Shown here piece after piece: positions 47,001 through 57,216 of a stretch of DNA of 64,000 nucleotides. The DNA comes from Rhododendron vialii. Lineage: Eukaryota; Streptophyta; Magnoliopsida; Ericales; Ericaceae. The notes beneath the pieces were generated by a model that saw only the letters and a list, made by a program, of their open reading frames with translations, was not told the DNA's origin and ran no database searches. Position 1 is the first letter of the stretch. Each line of letters opens with the position of its first letter. The position numbers were made by a program, and so were the translations under genes. Location: assembly GCF_030253575.1 (NCBI RefSeq), contig NC_080569.1, positions 16,176,001-16,240,000 of the forward strand, written 5' to 3'.

Positions 47001-49981
47001 GCTATTCGGCTATACATTGATGCTTGTGAGATTCTGGAAGAAGATGGAAAGGAACAGATGGCATTTGATCTCTATCGTGCTGCCACAAGTGTTTACATAA
47101 AGCTTGAGAAGTAAGAGCATCTTTTTACTCTAAAGGGAAGCATAAATTGCTTTTCTTATGTGCTCGAGAGAACTTCTATTATGATGTTTAAGTTTTTTGG
47201 TTTAACCCTCAAGGTATGATGATGCTGCAACTTTCCTGTTGAGATTGGGTTTGGCAGCTGATAAGTGCAATGCTACCCATAGCCAGTGCAAGGTGCCTAA
47301 CCTTTTTTATCATTCGTTTTTCTCCCTTTCATCATCTATTTTCTCTTTGATTGTCCCTCTACTATTTGGAAACATTCTTTAGTCCCCACTTCCTCTGTGT
47401 CATTGTTTGAAATATCCACTTGCTTCAACTACGATATGTTTCGTGATAGTTTTTGCTAGTTGTAAGATTTGCTAGTTTCTCCTTGCTTTGGTTATGTTGC
47501 AATCTATATATGATCCATGCAAATTCTCGAGCGCGCGCGAACAGTTATAATTTAACATAATGCTCACATTAAGTGTATATGTCGTTAATCTTTTTCATTG
47601 TGCTTTTAAATACTCCTCCTTTCACCATGCTCAGTCTGAGGGTTTGTATGGTCCCGTATGCAATGGATTCAAGTCAATGAGAGTAGTTGACAAAATGATG
47701 AGAAAGAAGCTTAATAGTACTGTTCTACAGAAAATGAGTGGAGAATAAACGCAAGATCACACTTTGGTGATTGGATTTGTTTTTGAACCAGATATATAGG
47801 AGTTGATGTAATAATGACAACTTTATCATTGGTAATTTGGGATATATTCTCAATTTGTTTCTTGTTTTTCCTTCTTGAATGGTGCATTATGATATATTTA
47901 GTTTTAATACCCATGTTCCAAGTATGATTCAATCATCTTCGCTTCGATTATGTTGCTTACGTTTTTCAAATGTTTTGTAATGGCGTGGTTTTTCTTAGCC
48001 TCCTCTCACTTATGCCTAATGGGGGAGCGTATATGCTGAAAGCTGAATCGCGTCATTGGATTTCTCTCTTTCTTTACTTAGTGTAATTGGTTTCAAAGAA
48101 ACACTCTTAACATACTTTTTTGGATGCAGGCATATCTTAGTGCAATCATCGTGTACCTTTATGCTAATGATTTCAAGCAAGCAGAGAAATGCTACAATGA
48201 CTGTTGTCAGTAAGATCATTATTCACGATTCTATATGACCATGTATATTCACCAACTTTCATTTTGGGTATATTTGGTGACACATTGTATTATGAGACCA
48301 ACACAAGCAGGAGTTCTTCTCATACTCATGTTAATGTTAGAATATATAAGAGTTATCGAATTACTTCAAGTGGGACAATTTGCAGGATAATGGCATGCAA
48401 GTTTTACTCTAGTTGAGATTCATTTTGGCAAATTTCTTCGACTTCTAGCCCGTACACTTCCATCAGTGTTCCCTACCACCAGAAGAAAATGAAACGAATT
48501 CCTATTGATTTTATGGCTTCTACCTGGCTCTGATTTATTGTCTGTTGATTGTGTTGCCTCTGATTGTGCCTTTATTCCTTAGAAAATGTGGTCTGTTTAA
48601 TCATCGAGACTAGTTTCTCGTGTGGGGAAAATTGCAAAGAAAACCAAGGTATCTACTTATTGATTGAATAGGAGGCAGCCAAGTTATTTTGGAAGTCGAT
48701 TCTTTGGGCTTAGTATTTTTCCTTATGCTTAAGGTAATCCTAAATGCTTGTCTTTTGTAGCCTTGCATTTTAAAACTGTTTTTGCTCTCTTTTTGTTATT
48801 GTAATTTTTTATCAACCCATTGTTAAACCACCTTCGGCTTAAATGGTACCTTTTCATATGGATTGCAGGGTTTAGGCATTCCTTGGATGCTTTTTATGAG
48901 TGTATCCTTCTACTGTCAAGGATTTTGTTTGGTTTTTTCTTTTCTTACTTTCATTTTATATGCATTGGTGAACCATGTACAAAGGATTGTCCTAACTAAT
49001 TTGTTTGTATTGGTATAAATTACTCATTTCCCTCAGGCTTTAGCTAATATAGCATGCACCATCTTTTTAGACAGCCCTCGCGTCATTTGGCGGAAGCTAA
49101 CTTAGTTGTTTGCAGAAATTAATTAAATTCCAAAAGTATGCGCCAGATTAGGGGCTCATTAAACAATTGCAGACATGTGCATGAGGTGGTGTTATATTAT
49201 ATTCCATGATGATGTTATTTAGAATGAAGTCACGCTATAATTTGACCTCTTTTGACTTCTCTACAGGATTGATGCATTTTTTAGCAGTGATCAGAATCGT
49301 TGTGCTAGTAAACTTTTTTCTGCATACACGGATGGTGATGTTGAGGAGATCAAACGTGTGGCTCAGTCAAGCACTGTAAAAAATCTTGACCATATGGTAA
49401 GTCTTGTGAACCATTAGAACCCTATTGTTTCCTGGGATTCTCTTGTCTGGTTGTAAACACTGGTCTGGGCTTGCTTTCTTAGTCTGGGCAAAGAATGTAG
49501 TGTTATTGGATAGAAATATATCTAGGTTGTAATCCTCAGAGACTGTTTTGCAGAATTTGAGTTCTAATTGTCTAGAAGTTGACCTAAATAAACCCAGGGC
49601 AAAGCCAAATGGAAAGAGAGTGAATTTAGTAAAACCATAAAGGTCTGGTGTGTCTAGCATTGATGGGGTGAAATCCACAAGCTATGGGCTCAAGTTCGAG
49701 GGAAAACCGAAGAAAGATGAACAGAAAAAAGAAGGATAAACTAACTTCATTCCCCTGGCAAGAAAAAATGCGCTAGTTCCTCACCATATAAGATCTTTGT
49801 TGGCCTCTGACACCAGTATGGAAATAACTTGGGACAGATTAATTTGGTTAATTATCTTGATGGATTTTACTGGAATGAACGGCTGCAGATCATCAGGCTT
49901 GCAAAGAAGTTACCAACCGGTGAAGTGAGTGCACTGAAGGCGGAACAAGAGGAGGCACTGGATGAAGACGATCTGACTTAG
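43901..49981 (+). CDS. GSNAP: Gamma-soluble NSF attachment protein (gamma-SNAP)
   Basis: Nine exons: 43901-43947, 44982-45049, 45437-45521, 45636-45794, 46973-47110, 47214-47292, 48130-48209, 49267-49396 and 49889-49981. GT-AG borders keep frame and give 292 aa, the family length. Landmarks are SLTRWSADWKSA near the N-terminus, SPWDAAKHMESAAALAKEL, ELYIECGRSQPASDAL, EEDGKEQMAFDLYRAA, AEKCYND, and an acidic C-terminus EEALDEDDLT. SNAPs are helical TPR-like adaptors that bind SNARE complexes and recruit NSF on the cytosolic face of endomembranes. A TC/TA microsatellite starts a few bases after the exon 1 donor, and the exon 4 donor lies in a 55-bp tandem duplication. Intron 1 has a hAT-like remnant at about 44500-44780, and intron 2 a Stowaway-like fragment from 45132. 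Confidence 0.95.
43954..44027. repeat. (TC)n(TA)n microsatellite in gamma-SNAP intron 1
   Basis: About 21 TC units (43954-43995) followed by about 16 TA units (43996-44027), starting 6 bases after the 5' splice site. Confidence 0.95.
45789..45898 (+). repeat. 55-bp tandem duplication covering the exon 4 splice donor
   Basis: TGCTCGGTAGGCCTCTCAGC begins at 45789 and again at 45844. The two 55-bp copies differ at one base. Each contains the donor CTCG/GTAGGC, so two identical 5' splice sites lie 55 bp apart (exon ends 45794 or 45849). Confidence 0.93.
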
Positions 49982-52409
49982 CTTATTCTTCCAAATCATC
50001 TTGATTGATCATGCGTTATCTTTTTCTTTTATCTTTTTATCGTGCATTTTCATGTATATATGGAGCATATGAACATGACTTGGTTCCATCTGTACTATTG
50101 GTTTTATTAACTTGATATAGACAAACGAGTTATGAATGGGGAGTGTTGTAGAAAGTTTCTATCTCAGGAGGGTTTATCGGTTTTGCTTTATCTTTGGGCC
50201 TGTTCAATTGGTCGGATTAGATATGAGAGATTCAATTGAGAATCATATGAGACCTCATTTCAGCGTTGCACCCTCCCTTTAATGCACTGGACTGCACTAC
50301 TGTATTTGTATTTGCGAAAAAATTCAGTATTTTGTTCTACTTTCTCATGCGCGCGATTCTTTTCTCCTGGCATGTAAACTTGCACAAGAGCACCGAAGTC
50401 TTGTGTTTTGGATCTTGGATTTGTGGATACATTTCATTTATTTGTGTTTGGATATTGGATATGTGGAGACATTTATGGAGAGAAGAAAGATATAAACATA
50501 AATAATGTGGAGGGTCAATTTTTTATTTTTTATTTTTTGTGTGCGCGCGCTCTCTCGGTTATTTGCCATGCTATTCGTTAATCTCATCTTAAATTTAAAA
50601 TTCAGTCGTACCAATCCTGTAATAGGAGTATCCATTTCATTGTCATTCAATAATTCGAACATATTATCATGGAACCAACACAAAATCTAGTTTTCTATAC
50701 TAGTCATATAAGAGTACGCATTTCATTCTCATTTAATAATTTTATTAAATCGTAAGAAAACGTTACAATACATGCCTTTATATAGGTATGCATAGCATGC
50801 ACTCCTTAACTTCATAACATTTGGGATTCATATTTATGATTAATTTTGTACAAAAGTATATTAATTTGGGATTGATGTTAGGAATTTTTATCCAAAATAT
50901 TGTGAATTCTTTTTTTTAAATATTATGAATGAAGTGGTGCATACCGTACATAACCAACCAATAAGAATGTGTATCATGTGTTGTAGAATTTCGCTCAAAC
51001 GTATTACTACTATCACGGAAGAAACGCAAACTCCATCCCCCACTCTCCTTTCCCTTGAGAGAGTGTAGAATAAAAAAAATTTGGATAAAAAAGAAGAGAA
51101 AAGAAAAGAAGAAGAAGTCGTTCTTAGTTAACCAGGTGGCAGGTTGGTAGTAAAGTTTCACAAGGGTTAGGGATTTCACTTTAGGTATCACATTGATCTG
51201 TTTCCATTTCCTTGTAAATCGGAGGGATTACCAGTTTCATTCTTAATTGTTTTCCATATTTTTAATTACTACTACCACAACAACTTTTCTAAGTTTTCTC
51301 AATTCTTTTGGACTACTTGTCTTATTGCCCGCATCTCTGTCTCTCTATCACCATCCGTATATTGTTGTACCAACAATTTAGGAAATGTAATTATTCATTT
51401 TCAAGAAATTACACGAATCCTTTGACAAGTTTGAATTCATCTCTTTCTCTCTAATTGAATCAAATACTCCTAAAACAGCATTACTTATTTATTTATGAAG
51501 GAGGAGGAGTATTTCTCTAATTCTTTGGTCCCTAGTACCAATAGCAAATATTGGGGACTAATATATTTTGCTCTCTCAATGAAGACATAGCCACAAATGA
51601 ACGGCTGAGATTCATTTTCCATAATCTTGATACCCCACAAACCTTATTCGGAAAATACCATAGTCTAATTGAAAATCAGTCTCTCTTCAATTCATCACAG
51701 CCCGAATCTCTCTCCATGACCATGCCAAAATTCTTACCTACCTATTTTTCTTTGATTTTTTTTTTTTTGTAGCAAAAACTGTCCAACGAAACCATTGTTC
51801 AGCAAAATAATTGGTAGAAGGTGAATTAATTAAAAAAAGTGGGTTCATAACAATTGATTTTTGAATCCACCATTGAAGGTTAATTAGGAGCAATGACCAT
51901 TATCATCTGATACTTAAAATTTTCATAATAATAACGTAATTTGCAATCTGATTGCATGGTTTGCCATTCAAATTCAAGTGGGTTAAACTTAATTTGAAAA
52001 AACTGTTGCCGAAAGTCCAATTTTAACTAAGTACAAACACGATCTTCGCCAGTATTCGAAATGGGTATGTACAATTTTGTGGAGAATGTTTTTTGGGAGG
52101 GGAGAGAGAATATTGGAAAAGAAAGAGAGGACCTCCGGAAAAGAGGTGAGTTGGGTGGTCGTGGGTTGTGAGGGTGGAGAGAGAGAGAGAGAGAGATTAT
52201 TGGATGTTAGCAGGATAAGGCGGATGTTGTAATAAATTGATTTTCAGCCGTTGGATTGAATTGGAGGATCCTTCAATTCAAATTTAACGGTTGTAAATCA
52301 GTTCTTCATGTATGGTATTCTCTCCAATAATTGAAGAGAGATTCGGGCTGTGATGAATTGAAGAAAGATTGATTTTCAATTGAAGCTTTGGGTTGTGAAG
52401 ACCGTGAAC

Positions 52410-52410
<1 letters not shown>

Positions 52411-52470
<60 letters not shown>
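52411..52470. repeat. (GA)n microsatellite
   Basis: About 30 GA units. Shorter GA/CT tracts lie at 52172-52197 and 52707-52737. Confidence 0.95.
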
Positions 52471-52475
<5 letters not shown>

Positions 52476-52703
52476 TGGGTGTTAGTGGGATAAAGAAGAT
52501 ACTATAAACAGCTGATTGTCAACCGTTAGATTTGAATAGAAAGATTCTCCGATTATTAGAGGATTTGAGAGGAGCCAAACTCGTTTTTGTTGCACTCTCC
52601 AGTCTCACCCCAAAAGATGAGATTTGGCGGGAAAATACTGTTATTCTGTTACTGCTCTCTGAGACAACTGTAACCATAACAACCAACAAAAAAACCAAGA
52701 AAT

Positions 52704-52741
<38 letters not shown>

Positions 52742-52879
52742 ACATACGTGTAACAGTTATATTCACCTTCTGATTAGTTCTTATTAATTGATCTCCAAGT
52801 CCAAGGCACACTTTGAACAAAGCCCCAAATTGGTCTCTGATTAACTCTCTCAACCAAGATTCGCATAGATCAAGAACTT

Positions 52880-52881
<2 letters not shown>

Positions 52882-52918
<37 letters not shown>
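52882..52918. repeat. (CT)n tract immediately before the FLA start codon
   Basis: About 18 CT units ending 2 bases before the ATG at 52921, probably in the 5' untranslated region. Confidence 0.93.
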
Positions 52919-52920
<2 letters not shown>

Positions 52921-52922
<2 letters not shown>

Positions 52923-53721
52923 GGCAAACAGAGACTCTCTCCACCTCCTCCTGGTGGCCCTCACCATATCCACCCTCCTCCGCCCCATCTCTACATCCCA
53001 TTCCTCTCCACATTCATCTTCTCCCCCCACCACCGCCACCACAGGCACCACCTACTCCACCATCCGACCACCAAAACCCTCATCACCACCACCACCACCG
53101 TCTCTCCCCCCACAAGAACAACTCCTCGAAAACATAGTCTCCGCCCTACTCACCGCCGGGGACTTCCGCCACTGGGCCAACCTCCTCTCCGCCACCGACC
53201 CATCAACCCTAACTACCCCACTCTCCACCGCCACCCTCTTCGTCCCGTCCGACCAAGCCCTCTCCCACTTCCCCACCCCCACCGCCTCTCCCCTCATCTC
53301 CTTCGACCCTTTCCTCATCCCTTACCACATCATCCCCCAACGCCTTCCTTTCTCCGACCTCCAGCTCTTCAAACCCCTCACGCGCCTCCCCACCCTCTTG
53401 CCCTCCAACTCCATCCTCATCACCGTTAACTCCCACTCCAATTTCTCCGTCGACGGGTCCCCCATTACCCACCCCGACCTCTATGTTAACTCCGCCGTCG
53501 CCGTCCACGGCGTAAATAACGTCCTCGATTACTCCGTTTACGGCGGCGGCGACCGACGGTCTCCCTCGTCGCCGGTAATTACCAAAGGCCCTGAAACCGA
53601 AACGGTGGCACCGCCATACGTTCCGTGCTGTGGGACGAAATCGGGTGCCGCAGGGTTGGGCAGTGACGAGTTTACACTCGTTTTGGTGGTTGTTGGCGCC
53701 GCTTTTGCATTCAAGATTTGA
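52921..53721 (+). CDS. Fasciclin-like arabinogalactan protein, single FAS1 domain
   Basis: A single exon of 266 aa. Residues 1-25 are a signal peptide. A Ser/Pro/Thr-rich stretch (26-65, including SPPPPPSLPP) could carry arabinogalactan on hydroxyproline. The FAS1 domain spans about 70-205, with an H1-like motif TATLFVPSDQAL and an H2-like region AVAVHGVNNVLDY. The C-terminus has a small-residue stretch (GTKSGAAG) followed by a hydrophobic tail LVLVVVGAAFAF, the pattern of a GPI-anchor signal. FLA proteins sit at the plasma membrane/cell wall and are linked to adhesion and wall properties. Codon use is strongly C-ending and GC-rich compared with the AT-rich surroundings. It resembles FLA19-21-like single-domain members; the exact subgroup is not assigned. 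Confidence 0.88.
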
Positions 53722-53970
53722 CAGATGAAAAAGGCGGTTAATTACAGTGTTTGTTGTGCCGTGTTTGGCTCGCAGGTTTCAAAATTGGTGTTTTGCTTGT
53801 TTTCTCGATCTGCAGTTATAGCTTAGCTAGTTTGGCTGTTTAGATATTGGGGTTATTAATTCTTGTTGATGTTTTTAATAATAATAATAATAATAATAAT
53901 AAAAATAGAATAGAGTTGGAGAGTCGGAAGTAGATGTTGGTGGTGGTGTGTGAGAATTGAGTGTCAGAAG

Positions 53971-54687
53971 CATAGTTATTAATCCCGTACCGTACCGGCC
54001 GGTACGTACCGAATTTCAGAGAAACCGGTACCCTAACTCTCCAATACCGTTCCGGACAAAATACCGGTCAATACCGGACGATACTGGTCATCTCGGAAAA
54101 AACCGGCCGGTACCGGCGTACCGGAAATTCCGGCCGAGATTTTGCATCATTTTTTTTTTCCGGTCTAGTTATTATTTTTGGTCAAAAAAAGGAAAAAAAA
54201 AATGTTTCAGATATTTTTTTCCCAAAAAAAATAAAAAAATGTTTTTCAGAATTTTAGCAAAACGTGGGCTTAACCATATTACGTGCGCGAGGCTCAAATC
54301 CGGGATTTGCACCCCCCTGCGCGCGAATAACCCGTGACGCGCATCCGGTTAATTGGTTTCCGAATCAATTTTTTCAAATTGTCTTCGGCCACGGCACATT
54401 TTTCCGAGCGCGCGAGACCTCTTATTGGGTTCTCATTCACAAGTTCACTAGTGTGCAAAGTCATTTAAAGTGGAAAAGAGTTTTGTAACTAAGCAATGTA
54501 AGACTAGAGATATTTTATGATGAATTGTATGATATGCGGGATTTTTTTGAATTATAATTATATATAATTATTATATATATTGTAGTTGCGGTAAATCCGA
54601 AACGGTACCCGGTACCTGACCAGTACCGGTACGTACCGTACTAGTAGAAAAACCGGTACTCTGTCCGAAACGATATTCAGAACTATG
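53971..54687. mobile_element. hAT-like TIR element with 8-bp TSD
   Basis: Ends CATAGTTATTAATCCCG and (inverted) CATAGTTCTGAATATCG are flanked by the perfect repeat GTCAGAAG at 53963-53970 and 54688-54695. Subterminal regions carry repeated ACCGGTACC/GTACCGG words on both sides. It is 717 bp with no transposase. The 8-bp duplication favours hAT. Confidence 0.85.
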
Positions 54688-54820
54688 GTCAGAAGAGTGC
54701 GTGCCCTGTTTGTGTACGTAGTAGGGATATGATAATATAGGGAACCAATTGGTTTTGATGTTGTTTAAATTCTTCTTCATTTCCACCCATGCATTATATT
54801 GTAGTCAATCAAAAATAGTA

Positions 54821-55088
54821 CTCCATCCGTCCCTAAATGTTTGGCACTTTCATACTTTTTATTGTCCCATATAATTTGTCCATTTTGAAAAGTCAAAAGC
54901 AAAATATGGTAAACTTTCCATGTTACCCTTTTCTTTTGGGCACAAAATTTCAAATTCAAATTTTCAAGTACTTTTCAAAGTACACTAGAAAGGTAAGATT
55001 GAACACTTAATTTTTGTACAATACAATAATATTTCTTCCTTAAAAGTTAAAACTCCCAAAAGTGCTAAACATTTAGGGACGGAAGGAA
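54821..55088. mobile_element. Stowaway-type MITE
   Basis: Ends CTCCATCCGTCCCTAAATG and (inverted) TTCCTTCCGTCCCTAAATG extend into a pairing of about 32 bp, with TA on both sides (54819-54820 and 55089-55090). It is 268 bp. Typical of Tc1/mariner-derived Stowaway MITEs. Confidence 0.88.
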
Positions 55089-55090
55089 TA

Positions 55091-55802
55091 CTAGAATAGT
55101 ACTAGTTTCTCTTGTTACAGATCTGATGATTGATTGTTGACTTTGGTACGTTGGTGATACAAGCTAGCTAGTAATTAATTAGGATCCATGCCATGCCAAA
55201 TTAACAACTTAGTAATTTTTAATAATTAATAACATTATATCATATATACATATATAGTATATACGGTGTTGAAAAGCTCGGCCGCCTCCCTTGACCAATT
55301 AAGATAGCTAGGGAGTAACTTGTTAACCGGCCAGAGCAATCAGAATTAATTAACCGTCATGATCAGTAGTACTGCCTAGCTAGCTTCTTCATCAATATCA
55401 TATCTTATCATTTAATTAATTAATTAATTAATAATACAAGTTAAGATCGATATAATGAACTGGCAGGATCTTCATTGGTTATAATTAATTAACTAATTGG
55501 AACTGGATGGATCTTCTTCTCCATGACGCTCATCACATACGCACGTGTACCGGCCTGCATATATATATGTTGCCTGAATTCGATCGCATATATATATATA
55601 TATAGATGATTAAAAATTCCTTGCTTAATTCATGTCTAGCGGAGCTAACTAATAAATCCTAAAACATATATATATGACCGATGAACTGCATGCATGGGTC
55701 CATTATCCCAATATCTTTTGTTATTGGCGAACAAGGTGTGTGTATATATATATATATACACGTACACCTTCACTTTGCTTTATAAATTTTGTTCCAAATG
55801 CA

Positions 55803-55872
<70 letters not shown>
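55091..55872. other. AT-rich intergenic with TA microsatellites
   Basis: TA tracts at about 55587-55602, 55744-55760 and 55805-55872. The Tyr-Ile repeat frames here are microsatellite translations. No gene. Confidence 0.6.
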
Positions 55873-55873
<1 letters not shown>

Positions 55874-56238
55874 GGGGCGGTTCCGGAGACACCCAAAAAA
55901 ACACCTCATAGTTTTCGATCAAATTTTGATGATCCAAGCCGCTCAATGTGATCAGAACATGATTTTAAGGATACCCGTGAGAAATTAACAAAAAAAATGA
56001 CCGAGAAGGGCTTGATCCGAACAGTTTCAAACAGTTTTTTATTGAACGGTTCAAATAAAAACTGCTCAAATCAAGCCTTTCCAGATCATTTTTTTTGTTA
56101 ATTTCTCGAGGGCACCTTTAAAATCACATTCTGCACATATTGAACAGTTCAGATCATAAAAATTTGATCGGGAGCTATGAGTTTGAGATTTGGAGTGTTT
56201 TTTTAGGTGTTTTTTTGGGTGTCCCTTGAACCGTCCCG
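55873..56238. mobile_element. Palindromic foldback element inside a TA microsatellite
   Basis: The tips CGGGGCGGTTCCGGAGACACC and (inverted) CGGGACGGTTCAAGGGACACC are followed on both arms by CAAAAAAACACCT. The 366-bp hairpin shares its core (GATCCAAGCCGCTCAATGTG-like block, GATTTTAA, GAACGGTTCAA) with 20535-20894. TA repeats abut both ends, so the insertion site was the microsatellite and the TSD cannot be read. Confidence 0.82.
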
Positions 56239-56399
56239 ATATATATATATAATGTCCTTTTTTTTTCATATTCTGAAACAGTTTCAAGACCTAAAAGTTT
56301 TCTCATCATCTATACTACACTATATATGTCTAAAGTTATATAAATTAATGTCCCTAGCTAGCCTGTACTTGTCGATTCATCATCACGAAGATTTGAACC

Positions 56400-56660
56400 G
56401 TCCTATCCATTATACGCGTGCGTGACTCACCCGTGCGCGTGGGGGGCAATTGCAGGAAGGGTCAATGAACGCAACTGTTGACTTTTTAACCAGCCAATGG
56501 GCATGCGACACGTGAACTCATCCTTTGCGGGGTTGACGGTTTGACCGACGAACCCTAGCTCGCCACATGGCGCCTTAGTTGCGCCGCACGTGCCCCCGCG
56601 CGTGGGAGCCACGCGCTGTCCATAGATACGCTACGCCCATATAAGGGTCGCGAGCCCATA
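56400..56660 (+). promoter_or_regulatory. Orphan promoter-like GC-rich island
   Basis: GC-rich DNA in AT-rich surroundings. It carries TTGAC W-box cores (56478, 56532 and about 56540), CACGTG cores (about 56512 and 56587), AGCCAATGG and a TATA-like CATATAAG (56638-56645). No coding exon follows before the MULE at 56810. It may be the cut-off promoter of a disrupted or lost gene. Function is inference. Confidence 0.35.
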
Positions 56661-57216
56661 TTGCTCCTTGATGTTGTGCTTTCTAACATTTTTCGTATTA
56701 ATTGATGTTGTGCTTTCTGTCATCGATCACTTGATTGTGAGTGATGAGATCGATGATTAATTAGCATATTTATTTACTTATTAATAAGTTTGTTGACTAC
56801 AATATTAAGGAGAGCTGCTACTCCACACCCCACCCCCCCCCCCCCCCCCATTTCCCATTTTACCCCCTCCCCTCCCCCCTTCTCCTGTTCCTCCCACTTT
56901 TCATTAAATTTTTTTTTTCCTTCTTTTTTCTTCTTTATTTCCTTTTGTTTCTTTTTTGTTAGATTATAATTTTTTTTTATTTTTTTTTCTCTCTATTTCC
57001 TTTTGTTTCCTTCCACTTTGAACCTTTTTTTATTATTTTAATAATCTTTTCTATTTTCTTTATTTGTTTCTTTTCCCATTTACATCCATTCTTCTTCTTT
57101 TTTTTAGTCTTAACAATGAATAATAAAAATAACTTGTAATGAACAATAATAAATTTTCATTTTATTATAATTGAGTACATATTGTCAAAACATGAAAATA
57201 CATAAAAACACAAATT

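Larger units (their letters stand above)
49982..52920. other. Intergenic between gamma-SNAP and FLA, repeats only
   Basis: No gene supported. An inverted repeat of about 45 bp (51667-51712 and 52336-52383, containing TTCATCACAGCCCGAATCTC and its complement) brackets direct copies of a segment of about 88 bp at 52182-52275 and 52460-52545. Each direct copy follows a GA tract and starts ATTATTGG(A/G)TGTTAG. Confidence 0.5.

Noticed and set aside
52641..52853. Arg-Glu repeat frame on the minus strand
   Set aside because: Translation of a CT/GA microsatellite.
53209..53508. Gly/Glu-rich minus-strand frame of 99 codons
   Set aside because: Antisense shadow of the GC-rich FLA coding exon.
55674..55988. 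Tyr-Ile repeat proteins on both strands
   Set aside because: Translations of TA microsatellites.
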